This document shows, piece by piece, positions 1 through 10,240 of a stretch of DNA of 64,000 nt. Positions within the stretch are counted from its first letter, which is position 1; each line of letters starts with the position of its first letter. A model generated the notes under the pieces. The model was not told the DNA's origin, searched no databases, and was given only the letters and a program-made list of their open reading frames with translations. The position numbers and the translations under genes were made by a program. Origin of the DNA: Elephas maximus indicus (taxonomy: Eukaryota; Chordata; Mammalia; Proboscidea; Elephantidae); the NCBI RefSeq assembly GCF_024166365.1, contig NC_064819.1:6646501-6710500 (forward strand), read 5' to 3'.

Positions 1-380
1 CATTAAGCAGCACCCAAGGCATTCTTTTCCATTTTTTTGATTAATAAAAATAAGTGTTACTTGTTTAAATTGGAAAATGAACAATAATTTACAAATGTTG
101 CATTTTGAATGTCATCATAGAATCTTGGATCTGGAAAGACCTCAGTGCTTGCTCCTGGGCACCCAGATATTTATCAACAAAGTCACTAATGAGACCTTAT
201 TTGAGATTATTATAACTACATTGGCTATCTCTCAAAACAGGATTTTTAACATTGAATTAATGTTGAATTAACATAGGTTATGTTCCAGGAAGAACAGCAA
301 GGGAATCTAAATTACCCATTATTTCAGTCTGATTCCTAAAAGGAAATTTCTTTCATTTTTCTCTATCATTTGTAGGACAC
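1..380. other. unassigned AT-rich sequence
   Basis: No repeat family, RNA gene or convincing coding region recognised. Open frames here are short and have no recognisable motif. Confidence 0.5.
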
Positions 381-552
381 AAAACAAAACAAAACCAAGC
401 TCATTGCCATTGAGTCGATTCCAACACACAGTGACCCTGTAGGACAGAATAGAACTGCTCTTTATGGTTTCCAAGGAGCTACTGGTAGATTTGAACTGTT
501 GACCTTTTGGTTAGCAGCTGTAGCTCTTAACCAATACGCAACCAGGGTTTCC
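381..552 (-). mobile_element. AfroSINE, minus strand
   Basis: tRNA-derived, Pol III-type SINE read on the minus strand. On the plus strand it opens with an A-rich tail (AAAACAAAACAAAACC), passes the core (ATTGAGTCGATTCCAAC, GACAGAATAGAACTGC) and ends with the reversed tRNA-like head (CTTTTGGTTAGCAGC, then ACCAGGG). This is the short structural class, without the GAAAGATGTGGCAGTCTG insert. Several substitutions and no clear TSD suggest an older copy. Confidence 0.9.
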
Positions 553-1497
553 ATTTCTTTTAGGAAAGAGTTACCTTAATTCAGCATTCTTTCCCTTCCC
601 AAAATCTCACATTTTCTTTCTTATCTCCCTTCCCTTTTATTTCTGCCTTACCCAAATCTCTGTCTTCCTTTAATTCTGTGAGCACTCTTTCTCCTGTCTC
701 TAATTTTTTTCTTTTAAATGATTCTAAAATTTAAACTGTTTTTCTTTTATTTTTCTTTATATTCCTTCCCTAAATTTTATTTTCTTTTCTAGTAGCTGTT
801 TCTCCTCTAAAATATTAATAGTTATCTTTGGTTTTCATCCCTTTTTTGTACTTAACCTCCATTGCTGGTACTAATTTTAAAACAAACGTGTTTTGGATCC
901 ATTAGGCTGGGGTGGATAGTTTGTGCCTTGAATTCCTTTCTTGACTTGCACCAATAATGTTCCATAAAGTTGAAGCTGCCAGGAAAAGGAAGGAAAACTT
1001 TCAAATTACTCATAGGAATTCAAGAAACATATTTCTCTCATCTTTGGGGGACCCATTATTTCATCTCACTTAATTGAAAATTGATGGTGGTGATGACCAT
1101 GGCGATGAACGCCGCTGATGATCATGATGATAGACCAGCAAACCGTAGCAGCAGCAGCATGTACTGAATACCAGGCACACACAGTCCATGCATCCCATGA
1201 CTTCTTTCTCACACAGCCTATTAACATTCTTTTTATTAGGTTGAACACCATGAAATGATCAATATTCAACAATTTTTGAGCTACAAAATGGAATTTTAGG
1301 TATAAATGAGAAAATGAGTCTTCCAAAGATTAAATAACTTACCAAACATTACCCAGAAAAACGAATGGCAGGACCAGAATGCAAACTCTGGTATATCTGA
1401 CACACACACACAAAATCATGCTCTTCAATTACTTTATATCTTAAGTTTCCATATTTTATAAGCTGTTTGTCCAGGATTTTCCATTTGTACGATGGTA
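553..1497. other. unassigned; pyrimidine-rich 585-860
   Basis: No gene recognised. Positions 585-860 are rich in C/T on the plus strand. A short CAG-type run lies near 1147-1158 and a short CA run near 1402-1412. The open frame on the minus strand at 1066-1326 has no family features. Confidence 0.5.
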
Positions 1498-1505
1498 GGA
1501 AGAGT

Positions 1506-1813
1506 CAGAGGCAGATTATACAACAGGCAAGGTAAGCATGGCTCTTACCTTGCTTACCAGATCATCTGTAGTGAACAATTTCACATTTTTCACCATGTCA
1601 TGGATTCTGCATCTAGGTGTGGCTGGGATCTGTCTCTCTCTCAATCCCATAGCACCTTTCTACAAAATCAAAATCTCTTTTCAAATTTGCAATCCCTGGC
1701 AGGGATGGATGACCCAGTAAGCAAATCAAGCATGGGCTTACTTATGCTTACTTACTAATCTGTAGTGAACACTTTCACGTGAGGTTCACCACTTACTGGG
1801 TCATTTATCCCTG
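1506..1813 (+). mobile_element. palindromic hAT-like non-autonomous element, copy A
   Basis: A 308-bp element bounded by the 8-bp direct repeat GGAAGAG(T/A) at 1498-1505 and 1814-1821 (7/8). It begins CAGAGGCAGATTATAC and ends GGGTCATTTATCCCTG, an imperfect terminal inverted repeat of the CAGGGGTGGAT type. Parts in order: arm 1 with CAAGGTAAGC and AGTGAACAATTTCAC; a middle of about 110 bp; arm 2 in direct orientation (ATGACCCAGTAAGC, CTTACTTACTAATCTGTAG); then a largely deleted inverted arm 3, ending ACTTACTGGGTCAT. Two homologous copies lie at 23594 and 50125. CAGGGG-like ends with 8-bp TSDs are typical of the hAT superfamily. It has no coding capacity. Whether the family is catalogued is unknown to me. 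Confidence 0.75.
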
Positions 1814-1821
1814 GGAAGAGA

Positions 1822-2038
1822 ACATCTTTCCTTTATTTTCCAGCGTTCCTTAAAGAGCTCAGTATTCTACAATCAGACTGTCCCTGGTATGCCATACTTT
1901 CAAGAAATGTTCAGAAAAGTTAAAGAATGTGAAAACTAAGTCACTCATTTGTGTATGTTTCAGCAAACCTATTAAGCACCTTGCACAATACCTGTTCACA
2001 AAATTGGACTGAATCGACTAACTGGAAGAACTGAATTG
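1822..2038. other. unassigned spacer
   Basis: Sequence between the hAT-like element and the solo LTR; nothing recognised. Confidence 0.5.
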
Positions 2039-2043
2039 CTCTG

Positions 2044-2557
2044 TGTAATGGATTGAATTGTGTCCCCCCAAAATATATGTCAACTTAGGTCATCTGTGGT
2101 TGTCCTTCATTTTGTGATTTTCCTTTGTGTTATAAATCATAATCTCTGCCTGTGGTTAAAAGGATTAAGATGGGATATAACACTCTTGCTCAGGTCACCT
2201 CCCTTAAACAATATAAAGGAATTTTCCCTGGGGTGTGGCCTGCACCACCTTTTATCTTACAAGAGATAAAAGCAAGCAGAGAGTTGGGGACCTCATACCA
2301 CCAAGAAGGCAGTGCCAGGAGCAGAGCAAATTCTTTGAACCCAAAGTTCCTCCTCTGAGATGATCCCAGACCAAGGGAAGACTGATGAAGAGGACCTTCC
2401 TCTAAAGCCGACAGAGAGAGAAAGCCTTACCCTGGATGGAGCCAGTGCCCTGAATTTGGACTTGTAGTTTACTGGACTGTGAGAGAATAAATTTCTCTTT
2501 GTTATAGCTATTCACTTGTGGTATTTCTGTTATAGCACCACTTAGTTGACTAAGACA
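2044..2557 (+). mobile_element. solo LTR, ERVL/MaLR-like
   Basis: A 514-bp segment that starts TG (TGTAATGGATTGAATTGTGT) and ends CA (GTTGACTAAGACA), flanked by a 5-bp near-duplicate: CTCTG at 2039-2043 and TTCTG at 2558-2562 (4/5). The start resembles ERVL/MaLR LTRs, with the GAATTGTGTCCCCCC block. Near the 3' end GTGAGAGAATAAATTTC holds the AATAAA signal. No viral internal sequence follows, so this is a solo LTR left by recombination between two LTRs. The internal sequence does not match the MLT1 pattern closely, so a lineage-specific ERVL-type family is likely. Confidence 0.7.
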
Positions 2558-2562
2558 TTCTG

Positions 2563-5197
2563 TAATATCCGCCCTGTTGGAATTTGTTGCTGTTGACATG
2601 TAATTAATTGTTGCCTGCCTTTCAAAGAAGGTGAATGGAGAATGTTAATGCCAGCATGAGTAAATGTGTACAGTCTATTCTTTTCATTTTGTTCTGATAG
2701 GTAACGTTGCCAAGCAATATAATCTGCTCACTTTGATGTGATATTATTGGTTTCACTTTTTATATTAAACTTTTTTGTTTGCTTACTTATTTTGTTGTCA
2801 AAGTAATAAGGTCTGAGGTTTAGAGATTTTCACAGAGAAAGAAATGGTTCCCAAGGCGGATGTCTAGTTCAAGTAAGATAAGAGAGATGAGGTCCAGAAT
2901 TAAGCTCACTTCCACAGCTGTTAAACGCAAATCTGCCACAGGGACACGTAGAGACAATGCAAGAGCAACAACTGCACATCCATTGTGCCTCAGCGAAGGG
3001 GGTATTAACACGTTGGGCAAGTATTAATCACTCATGGCATATATCGCTGCAGCATCTGAAGATAGGCATGACGATATACCCCTGTCCACTTCACACATGG
3101 GAATCCTAGTACAACATTGGGTGATTAAACTCTATGGCAAATTCAGGAGAAAAGTTGGGAAGAGATTTAAAGGGGTCCTCTTTATAAAATCGCACATCTT
3201 GTATGTGCACTCAGCCCTTCATTTGTTATATCTGTTAAAACTGTTTTCAATACACACTCTCTGGCATGAGATGGAAGAAAAAAAAGGCAGCCAGCAGGAA
3301 GGAGAAAGCCTTCCAATTTGATGACATTTTCTTTAAAATAGAAATGAGTTACAATGGGGTAAATTTGAAAAAAAATTATACAAACACAAAAAGCAATTTT
3401 CTTAGCTAGTTATTTTCAGCCTCACCCCTGTTATTTTAGTACTGAGTTAGAAAACAGCTTCTTTCTTTACTCCCTACTTTTGTTTTGAGCTGGATACTAA
3501 AGTCAAGGAGTTGTGATGTAGAAGAGAGGAGAACCTACTGTTATAAAAAAACAGTGTGTGGCCGTAAATAGCTAATCTTTTGATTACCAGGTAAAAACAT
3601 GCAGAAAGTGGAATCCTATCTTTAAGACAATCTAGTCATGGGGCCTTGATTGATAAGTGATGGAATTGAGGTCCAGAAAAATTAGATGACTTGCTAATTA
3701 GTGCACCAGCTAGATAAATGCAGTACTTTACTAGGATTTCTCAAGCTATTGGAAATCACCTAAAGAATTATTTAAAGACATGTACCTGAAAAGAGTATAG
3801 GCATACAAAAATACTCGATTCAGCCCAGTTCTGCCTCTGTCAGAGGTACTGAGAATGGTCTCCTGCAAGTTAAGGTAGTCCTAATGGACATCGGTGTCAG
3901 AAGCTATGTTCTTTTCTTAAGCCACTACAGATAAATCACCATGTTTTAAATATATTTAAGTGTTTGACTTCTTCACCTTTTGGGGTAGTTAAATGTGTAT
4001 GGTTGATTTCCTAGGAACTAGAAACTAAGTGAACAGAGATAAGTAATAAATCCTTGGTCCTTAACCTCAAGAGATGTACGCTGTGATCTGGAAGACAGAT
4101 TGCTATAATACAGTGAACTATGAGAGATGAAGAAGGGGCAGTAACAGCATAAAGAGAGGGAGCAGATTAGAAAAGCTATAGAAAAGACTTTTCTTTGTCC
4201 TAAACTCAGCTTTTATGAACTTCAGGAAAACTGGTTCTGATTTCGAATAGGCTGGATGTGTCTACATTTTCCCTAGGTAAAACCCTCAGTCTTTAAAAGG
4301 TTTAAGTCATTTATTCCCACTACATTTTCCTAGACTTTTCAATCAGTTCTCACATATCTGAGGATGCTGATTCTAAATGTCTTTCAGAACGCTTTCTTGC
4401 TCTCTTGTGGGACTTGAAGAGGTATGGATGAGTTAAATCTCTCCCTATAAGTGAGAGAGCTGCATCTCTTTAAAAAAAAAAAAAAAAGGAGCAGAGAAAG
4501 TCTTACATGGTTTCAGAAGGCCCTACTAGCATCTTTCAAAAGTTAGAGGATTTCTCTGAACATACCAATGGTGAGGCTAAGATGCGTGTGTAAGACATGA
4601 TTATGTAGAACTCTGACTCTGTTTTAGCCAGTCTTTTGATTGCCTATTCCTCTCCTGTCACTCCGAATACACAGACGCAGACCAAACCTCAGTCAGGGCA
4701 GTAACACAATTCGTACTCAAAATATAGGCCCAGTATTCAGATGTGCTCTACTGAAGAAGGGTGATGAATAGAATGACAAACTGCACAAATGATCCATTCA
4801 GATATTTAAATATTGAATGCGCTATGATTGACATTCCATCTAATCTAAAGACTCTTTCAGTCCTAAATTTCAGTGCCTTTTACCAAAAAGAATCAATTCA
4901 CAAGATGTTCAGTGAGATCTCAGAATGCCTGCGACTCTATCACAGAGCCCATCTGCAGAAAGGTCACCTACTGCAGGCATCATGCAAAAATTTGCTTTGG
5001 TACTGGGTTAAGTTTGAATATGTGAAAACATTTCTTTTGAAGGCGTAAAAGAAACTCCCTGTTGAGTGAGATTTCATCTAGAATGGCCTGAATGTTGCAC
5101 AGTATTATTTCTAGAGATATTTCTTCTTTGGTTTTTCTTTGGGGGGAAAAAATTACCAGTAGTAAATCAGCTGTGGCTTTCAGATATATACATATAA
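2563..5197. other. unassigned, 2.6 kb
   Basis: No gene, RNA or clear repeat recognised. There is a weak MIR-like phrase near 3650-3715 and a 15-bp poly(A) at 4472-4486. The plus-strand frame at 4761-5048 (95 codons) lacks any motif I recognise. Confidence 0.45.
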
Positions 5198-5424
5198 CTA
5201 CCTAATATTGAGAGTTTAATATGCATCAGATATTGTGCAAAGCACTTTACATGATTTTCTTATTTAAGCCCCTCGACATTATTATAGTGAAAATTTTATT
5301 ATCACCACTTTACAGTTGAGGAGACTGAGACTTAGGGAAAGTTAAGCACCTTGTCCCAGGCCAGATACTCCATGGTGGGGGGACAATATAAATTAAGCTA
5401 TCTGACTCCAAAGACAGTGCTTGC
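5198..5424 (+). repeat. MIR SINE remnant
   Basis: Matches the MIR layout by eye: GCAAAGCACTTTACATG, then ATTATCACCACTTTACAG, GAGGAGACTGAGACTTAGGG, AAGTTAAGCACCTTGTCCC and CTATCTGACTCC. Heavily mutated, as expected of this ancient mammalian SINE. It includes the conserved core. Confidence 0.8.
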
Positions 5425-5639
5425 AATTTCCTCTGGAAATCATGAAAATAAGGCAAAAAAAATCTTATTACTGGTAAGACTGTCACAGAACAGTATAGAA
5501 CAGATTGGATCTAAAACATCAAAAGGATCCCCGAGATGATCTTAGCCAATGCCCTCATTCTACAGGTGACAAAACTGAGAAACTGCCTTTAAATTTCTGT
5601 TTTTATATTGACATGCCAGAAATGATAAGTATAAACATG

Positions 5640-6040
5640 ACTGAACAATTATACTTTACTTAAATACTCTTCTTTTTTAAAAATTCAAATACATAAAGTA
5701 TAATAGCTTCCTATGGCCCCCCCAAGCTTTACATATAACAAATAATGTGCACAATAGAGATAACGATACCATCATATTGTGTCTTACTTTTCCCATGGTA
5801 TATAGTTTTCCCTGTAGGTGGACAGTCTTCACATTTGTCATTTTAATGGCTGTGTAATATTCCATCAAACTGCTGTAGCATAAAATTAATTCACCATTTT
5901 TCTAAAACATCTGACTTTATTTACTAAATGCAAACTAAATTTGTGTGGGCATGTATTAGAAATTGCTGGACATATTTTCAATGAAAAAGAAATTGTTCCA
6001 GAAATAGGCAGATTGTTATCTACATCCCACAAACCAGATC
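5640..6040 (-). repeat. old LINE fragment, probably L1/HAL1, antisense
   Basis: The plus strand reads like the antisense of a LINE ORF2 3' region: CATTTTAATGGCTGTGTAATATTCCATC, here spanning about 5838-5866, followed by AATTCACCATTTTTC. The phrase is common in old reversed L1 copies. Boundaries are approximate and the subfamily is not resolved. Confidence 0.45.
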
Positions 6041-7309
6041 AGAGAGAAATGCCTTAATGAAATGCATAAAGCCTTATTTATTCTGATTTGAAATTTGGGG
6101 TCTGACATAGAAATTCTGTATCTGTCATCTGTGATACAGATTATTGTTATTATGATTGTATACGAAGCTTTGTGGATGTACCCTGTACTTTATGAATATA
6201 TCCTAGAGATAAAGTAGGTCTCTGTCCCAAATGCTTATGAACTCAGAGAAAAAATTGGGTAAAGCACAGATAATTGTGAACATTGAACAGAGATGTATTT
6301 TGGTAGATGAAGACTTCATAGAAAATGTAAAGTTTGGAGAATGATTTTAAATGGAAAAGGGAAGATCCTAGATAAAGAAAAAATGGATAGTGATAGCATC
6401 TCTGGGTTTATGTTTAACCAGCTGATGGACTTGATTGAGTGTTCCTCTCAAGCACATGATTTAACTTTTACAGTTCGCTATTATCTGAGAGGAGCTTGTC
6501 AGCCTGGTGTGGACCATTTATTTCTCTCTCAGAGGACTAGCTTCCCTGCTCATTTATCCACGACTAGATTCTTCCTTCCCTGAGATCTTAGCACCTGTGC
6601 TGCTGAAGTAAACTCGTGTTCATATATATATCAGAGCTATTCACCCCTCATAAAGGAGGTTCCAATCTTCGTTTGCTGAAATTCAAAAGGTCAGGGGAGT
6701 GAGAGGATTATTAACACTAATTACTGAGCTATAGTGATAAGGATATATTCCATAAAGACATACATGTTTGATTCAACTACTGGAGGATAATTAGGATACA
6801 GGAGAACCATCAGGAGGGGATGGGGCATCTCATACAGGGAAGCATGGAGGCGTGAAACTCCATCAACATTATACACGATACCCATAATGCCTGGAAACAT
6901 AGATGGATACATAAAATAAATGTTTATAAATGGTTTATTGATATGACATTGAAATACGTGGCACGTTCAAAAACACCACATGACATGTTCAGTGTGATAT
7001 CCCTTATTAGTGGTGCACAGCTCAATGAGCTGCACAAAATCGCAGTGGATAGAGTGTATTACTGAAGCGTTCCCATTAATCCTTGTACGTGCATCTGCAC
7101 TGCCCTGACTTTGATGAATTGTGCCTCCCATCCTCCCTGAATAAACCTCCATATTTAGCATATTTCATAAGAAGTAAGCAAGGGAGTTAAAATATAAACA
7201 TAAGTTTAAAAAGTGTTGTGATCTGTGTTTCCAGACCTTATGGCTACGCTTTATATAACCTGTTCATAGTTTAACATGGCTAGAGGGTAGGATGCACACT
7301 GAGGAGAGA
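6041..7309. other. unassigned, 1.3 kb
   Basis: Nothing assigned. The plus-strand frame at 6341-6583 has 80 codons and no recognisable motif. The sequence around 6580-6660 has some LTR-like flavour (CTGAAGTAAACTCGTGTTC) but no boundaries. Confidence 0.4.
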
Positions 7310-7432
7310 ATGAGAAAGGGAAGGAAAGGAGAGAGAGAGATAGGAAGGGAGGAAAGAAGGGGAAGAGGGAGGGAGAAAGAGAGGGAGAGAGGAAGAGGAA
7401 AGGAGACAAAGAGGGGAGGGAGAAAGCAGGGA
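7310..7432 (+). repeat. purine-rich low-complexity tract
   Basis: About 120 bp of nearly pure A/G on the plus strand (GAGAAAGG-, GGAAGGG- and GAGGGAGA-type words). It is followed about 55 bp later by a pyrimidine tract. Open frames through it (7292-7759 plus, 7442-7678 minus) consist of Arg/Glu/Lys or Ser/Leu/Pro runs forced by composition. Confidence 0.9.
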
Positions 7433-7486
7433 CCATATCATTTAGCATCTCTGTGCCCTTCTGCTCAACTGTGCTCCTGTATTCTC

Positions 7487-7655
7487 TTTCTTTTTCCCCT
7501 CATTCTTTCCACTGCCTCTTCCTCTCTCTTCCTCTCTCCCGTCTTTTCTCTCTCTCTCTTTATCCCTCCTCCCCTCTCTTCCCCTCTCTCTTCCCTCCCC
7601 TGTCTCTCTCTCCTCTTTCCTTTTCTCTCCCCTCTCTCCTCCCTCTCTTTTGCAA
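7487..7655 (+). repeat. pyrimidine-rich low-complexity tract
   Basis: About 170 bp of nearly pure C/T on the plus strand, with repeated CTCTCTTCC and CTCCCCTCTC words. It could pair with the purine tract at 7310-7432 in inverted fashion. Confidence 0.9.
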
Positions 7656-7749
7656 CCCCTCCAATGACACATGAACAAACCAGGACTAACCTGCTGGAGG
7701 GATATGGAGATACATTTGGAGAGAGGCTGAAGTCATCCCAGGTATTCCA

Positions 7750-8230
7750 TCTCTATTAATTTTCTTTTACTGCTGTAAGAAATGTATTGTCTTACTGTTT
7801 TGGAGGTCAGAAGTCTGAAATCAAATTCACTGGACTAAAGTCAAGGTGCCTGCAGGGCTGGTTCCTTCTGGAGGCTCTGAGGGAAAATTTATTTCCTTGC
7901 CTTTTTTAACCTCTAGTGGCTATCTATATTCCTTGGCTTGTGGCCCCTTCCTCCATCTTCAAAGTGCGTCTCTCTGATCTCTGCTCATATCACCTTCTCC
8001 TCTTCTTTAGTAGTATCTACTTTTGCATCTTTCTTATAAAGACACGTATGATTACAGTATTGGGCTTACATGAATAATCTTGAATAATATCCCCATCTTA
8101 AAATCTTTAACTTAACCACATCTACAAACTCCCTTTTTCTTTTTCCATATAAGGTAACATACTCACAGGTTCCAAGGATTAGGACATGTAGATCTTGGAG
8201 GGAGGTGGTTATTTAGCCTAACACACTAGC
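7750..8230. repeat. ancient L1-type 3' UTR remnant
   Basis: By eye it follows an old L1M-type 3' region found across mammals: ACTGCTGTAAGAAATG, TTTTGGAGGTCAGAAGTC, TCAAGGTGCCTGCAGGGC, CTTATAAAGACACG, TAACTTAACCACATC and AGGACATGTAGATC. Divergent and without clear ends. Orientation not resolved. Confidence 0.55.
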
Positions 8231-8254
8231 CAAGGTCATTCGAGAACAATCATC

Positions 8255-8410
8255 CTCCACCCTTATCATGACAGATAACTGCAGTCCCTGAAGTAAGATC
8301 AGCCGAGCCCAGACTAAATTACAGACCAGAAGAATCTTGAGCTGAAAAGCGATTGCTGTTTCAAGCCATCAAGTTTTGGGGTGATTTGTTACACAGCAAA
8401 AGTTAAATGA
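8255..8410 (+). repeat. old LTR-like 3' end fragment
   Basis: CAGCCGAGCCCAGACTAAAT, AGCCATCAAGTTTTGGGG and TTTGTTACACAGCAAAAG are phrases at the ends of old mammalian MaLR/ERVL-type LTRs. Family and 5' boundary unresolved. Confidence 0.4.
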
Positions 8411-8512
8411 TATAGTAATAAATTCAAGTTTCAAAAATTTTCTTTTGAGAAATCTTTGGGATTTTCCAAGTGGCCAAATTGACAGGTAAAAATAGAAACC
8501 TAAACTTAAGCT

Positions 8513-8672
8513 GGAGCTCTGGTGGCAAAGTGGTTAAGAGCTTGCCTGCTAACCAAAAGGTTGGTAGTTCGAATCCACCAGTTGCTCCTTGGAAACCCTA
8601 TGGGGCAGTTCTACTCTGTCCTATATGGTCCCTATGAGTTGGAATCAACTTGATGGCAACAGGTTTAATGGA
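8513..8672 (+). mobile_element. AfroSINE
   Basis: tRNA-like head GGAGCTCTGGTGGCAAAGTG with B-box-like GTTCGAATCC; then the short body TGCTCCTTGGAAACCCTATG, TTCTACTCTGTCCTATATGG and GAATCAACTTGATGGC. Short class. No clear TSD. Confidence 0.9.
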
Positions 8673-8716
8673 TTTAAACTGGAGCTAAAACTTTAAGGTC
8701 AGCTAGTTGAACTTAA

Positions 8717-8913
8717 GGAGTCCCTGGGTGGTACAAATGGTTAAGCATTCAAAAGGTTGGCAGTTCAAACTCACTCAGGCTTGCTTTGGAAGACAGGCCT
8801 GGTGATCTGCTTCTGAAAGGTCACAGGCTTGAAAACCCTGTAGCCTAGTTCTACTCTGCACACATGGGATCACCATGAATAGGGATTGACTCAACTGCAA
8901 CTAACAACAACAA
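8717..8913 (+). mobile_element. AfroSINE, older AGTCCCTGGGTGG class
   Basis: Head GGAGTCCCTGGGTGGTACAA, body AGACAGGCCTGGTGATCTGC and GGGATTGACTCAACTGC, tail CTAACAACAACAA. It is flanked by a perfect 10-bp TSD, TTGAACTTAA (8707-8716 and 8914-8923). The AACAAC tail is the same as that of the RTE LINEs in this window, which suggests mobilisation by RTE. Confidence 0.9.
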
Positions 8914-8923
8914 TTGAACTTAA

Positions 8924-10016
8924 TATCAAAAAGCAAAATACATGAATTTGATTCCTGAAATATGTGTTTAGATTAGTAGCACCAAGGTTATAGGCCAGCG
9001 GACTTTGGGATTCTACCTTCTTCTTGTTTCATCTTTGCCAAGGGAGCTTCCTTGTGTTGTGCTAATTCTGCAAAGAATACAGTAGTTGAAAAAGAAATGT
9101 ACCTAAATTCTACTCTTAGATCTTCTACAAACTAGCTTTGTGACTTTTAAACAAGTCATTTGATCTCTCTGTGTTCAATTTCCATGGGTTCTAATACTTG
9201 TTTGGTCTGATTCACAGAGCAATTGCATTGCTCAAAGGAGTCAACTAATCAATCAAGCATAATGAATTGAGCACTTTTCATAGCCTTAGCATGTGCCAGA
9301 TACTCTGAAAAGTTGGAAGTTGTGGCCAGACCCATGTTCACTCAGCTACAATGACCCAAGTTCACTACATACAATGACTTCCCATTACAAATAGAATTTT
9401 TTGACTGGATTATTAGTAATGCCACAGGAAAATTAAGGTTCTGTAAGCATAGCCCAAAGTGGCCTGTCATAGCACAGACATTATTTTAAGGTTTGCGATT
9501 AATATTGAATATTCATGCAAGAGTGTAACAGAGGAGACTCGCATTTACAACCTTTCCTTCTTGAATCTCACAAAAATGAGAGCAGAGAGCTTAAAGGGGG
9601 AAAAAAATCCTCTCAACCCCCAAAGACAAACAGGAAAGGAAATAATTGCAGTCAAAATATATTAAGAATATTTTGGAAGGTGGAAGCAGATGGAAAATTA
9701 TTAACTGACATAACAGATGAAAGAAGAGCAAGAATTTTCAAAGTAGAAGCCAAGAAACAATTTGATTCCAACCACGGAGCTCTGGAGAGCTTCTAGAATT
9801 GTAGGCAGCAAATATCTCCAAAGATTCACCAGGGATAAAGCTGTATAGAATGGCCAAAAGTTCATATGTCATTAGATCCCTGAATCCCCTTCTGCAAAGC
9901 CTGGCTATTTACACCCCCCCCCATTATTGTACATACACACACACGTGCATAGAATCATACCAGAAAAAGACTAGACACTTCTTCCCTCGAGTGGTTGAAT
10001 AAGACGAATTCCTTTA
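8924..10016. other. mostly unassigned; MIR-like core near 9110-9210
   Basis: ACAAGTCATTTGATCTCTCT near 9150 resembles a minus-strand MIR core. The rest shows no gene or repeat. A short CA run lies at 9938-9950. Confidence 0.4.
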
Positions 10017-10240
10017 GAACACCGGTTTTCAAATTGGGGGAATTTTGTTCCTTAGGGGATATTCAGAAACATCTAGAGACATTTTTGGTTGTCACAACTG
10101 TGATGGCAGGTTCTACTATCATCTAGTGGGTAGACAGAGGTCAGGGGTGCTGCTGACATCCTACAATGCACAGAATAACCCACCACAAAAAGAATTATTC
10201 AGCCCAAAATGTCAAGAGTGTGGAGGTTGAGGAACCCTAA
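10017..10240 (+). mobile_element. MER20 (hAT-Charlie non-autonomous element)
   Basis: Good match to MER20 along its length: GGAGACATTTTTGGTTGTCA-like block near 10072, then CATCTAGTGGGTAGA, TGCTGCTGACATCCTACAAT, GCACAGAATAACCC, AGAATTATTCAGCCCAAAAT and GGTTGAGGAACCCTA. Essentially full length, ancient and inactive. Confidence 0.85.

Noticed and set aside
4761-5048. 95-codon open frame as a host exon
   Set aside because: No recognisable domain, no clear splice or start signals, and length within chance expectation for a 64-kb window.
7292-7759. Charged protein (Arg/Glu/Gly-rich) of 155 codons
   Set aside because: Composition is forced by the purine and pyrimidine tracts; overlapping frames exist on both strands.
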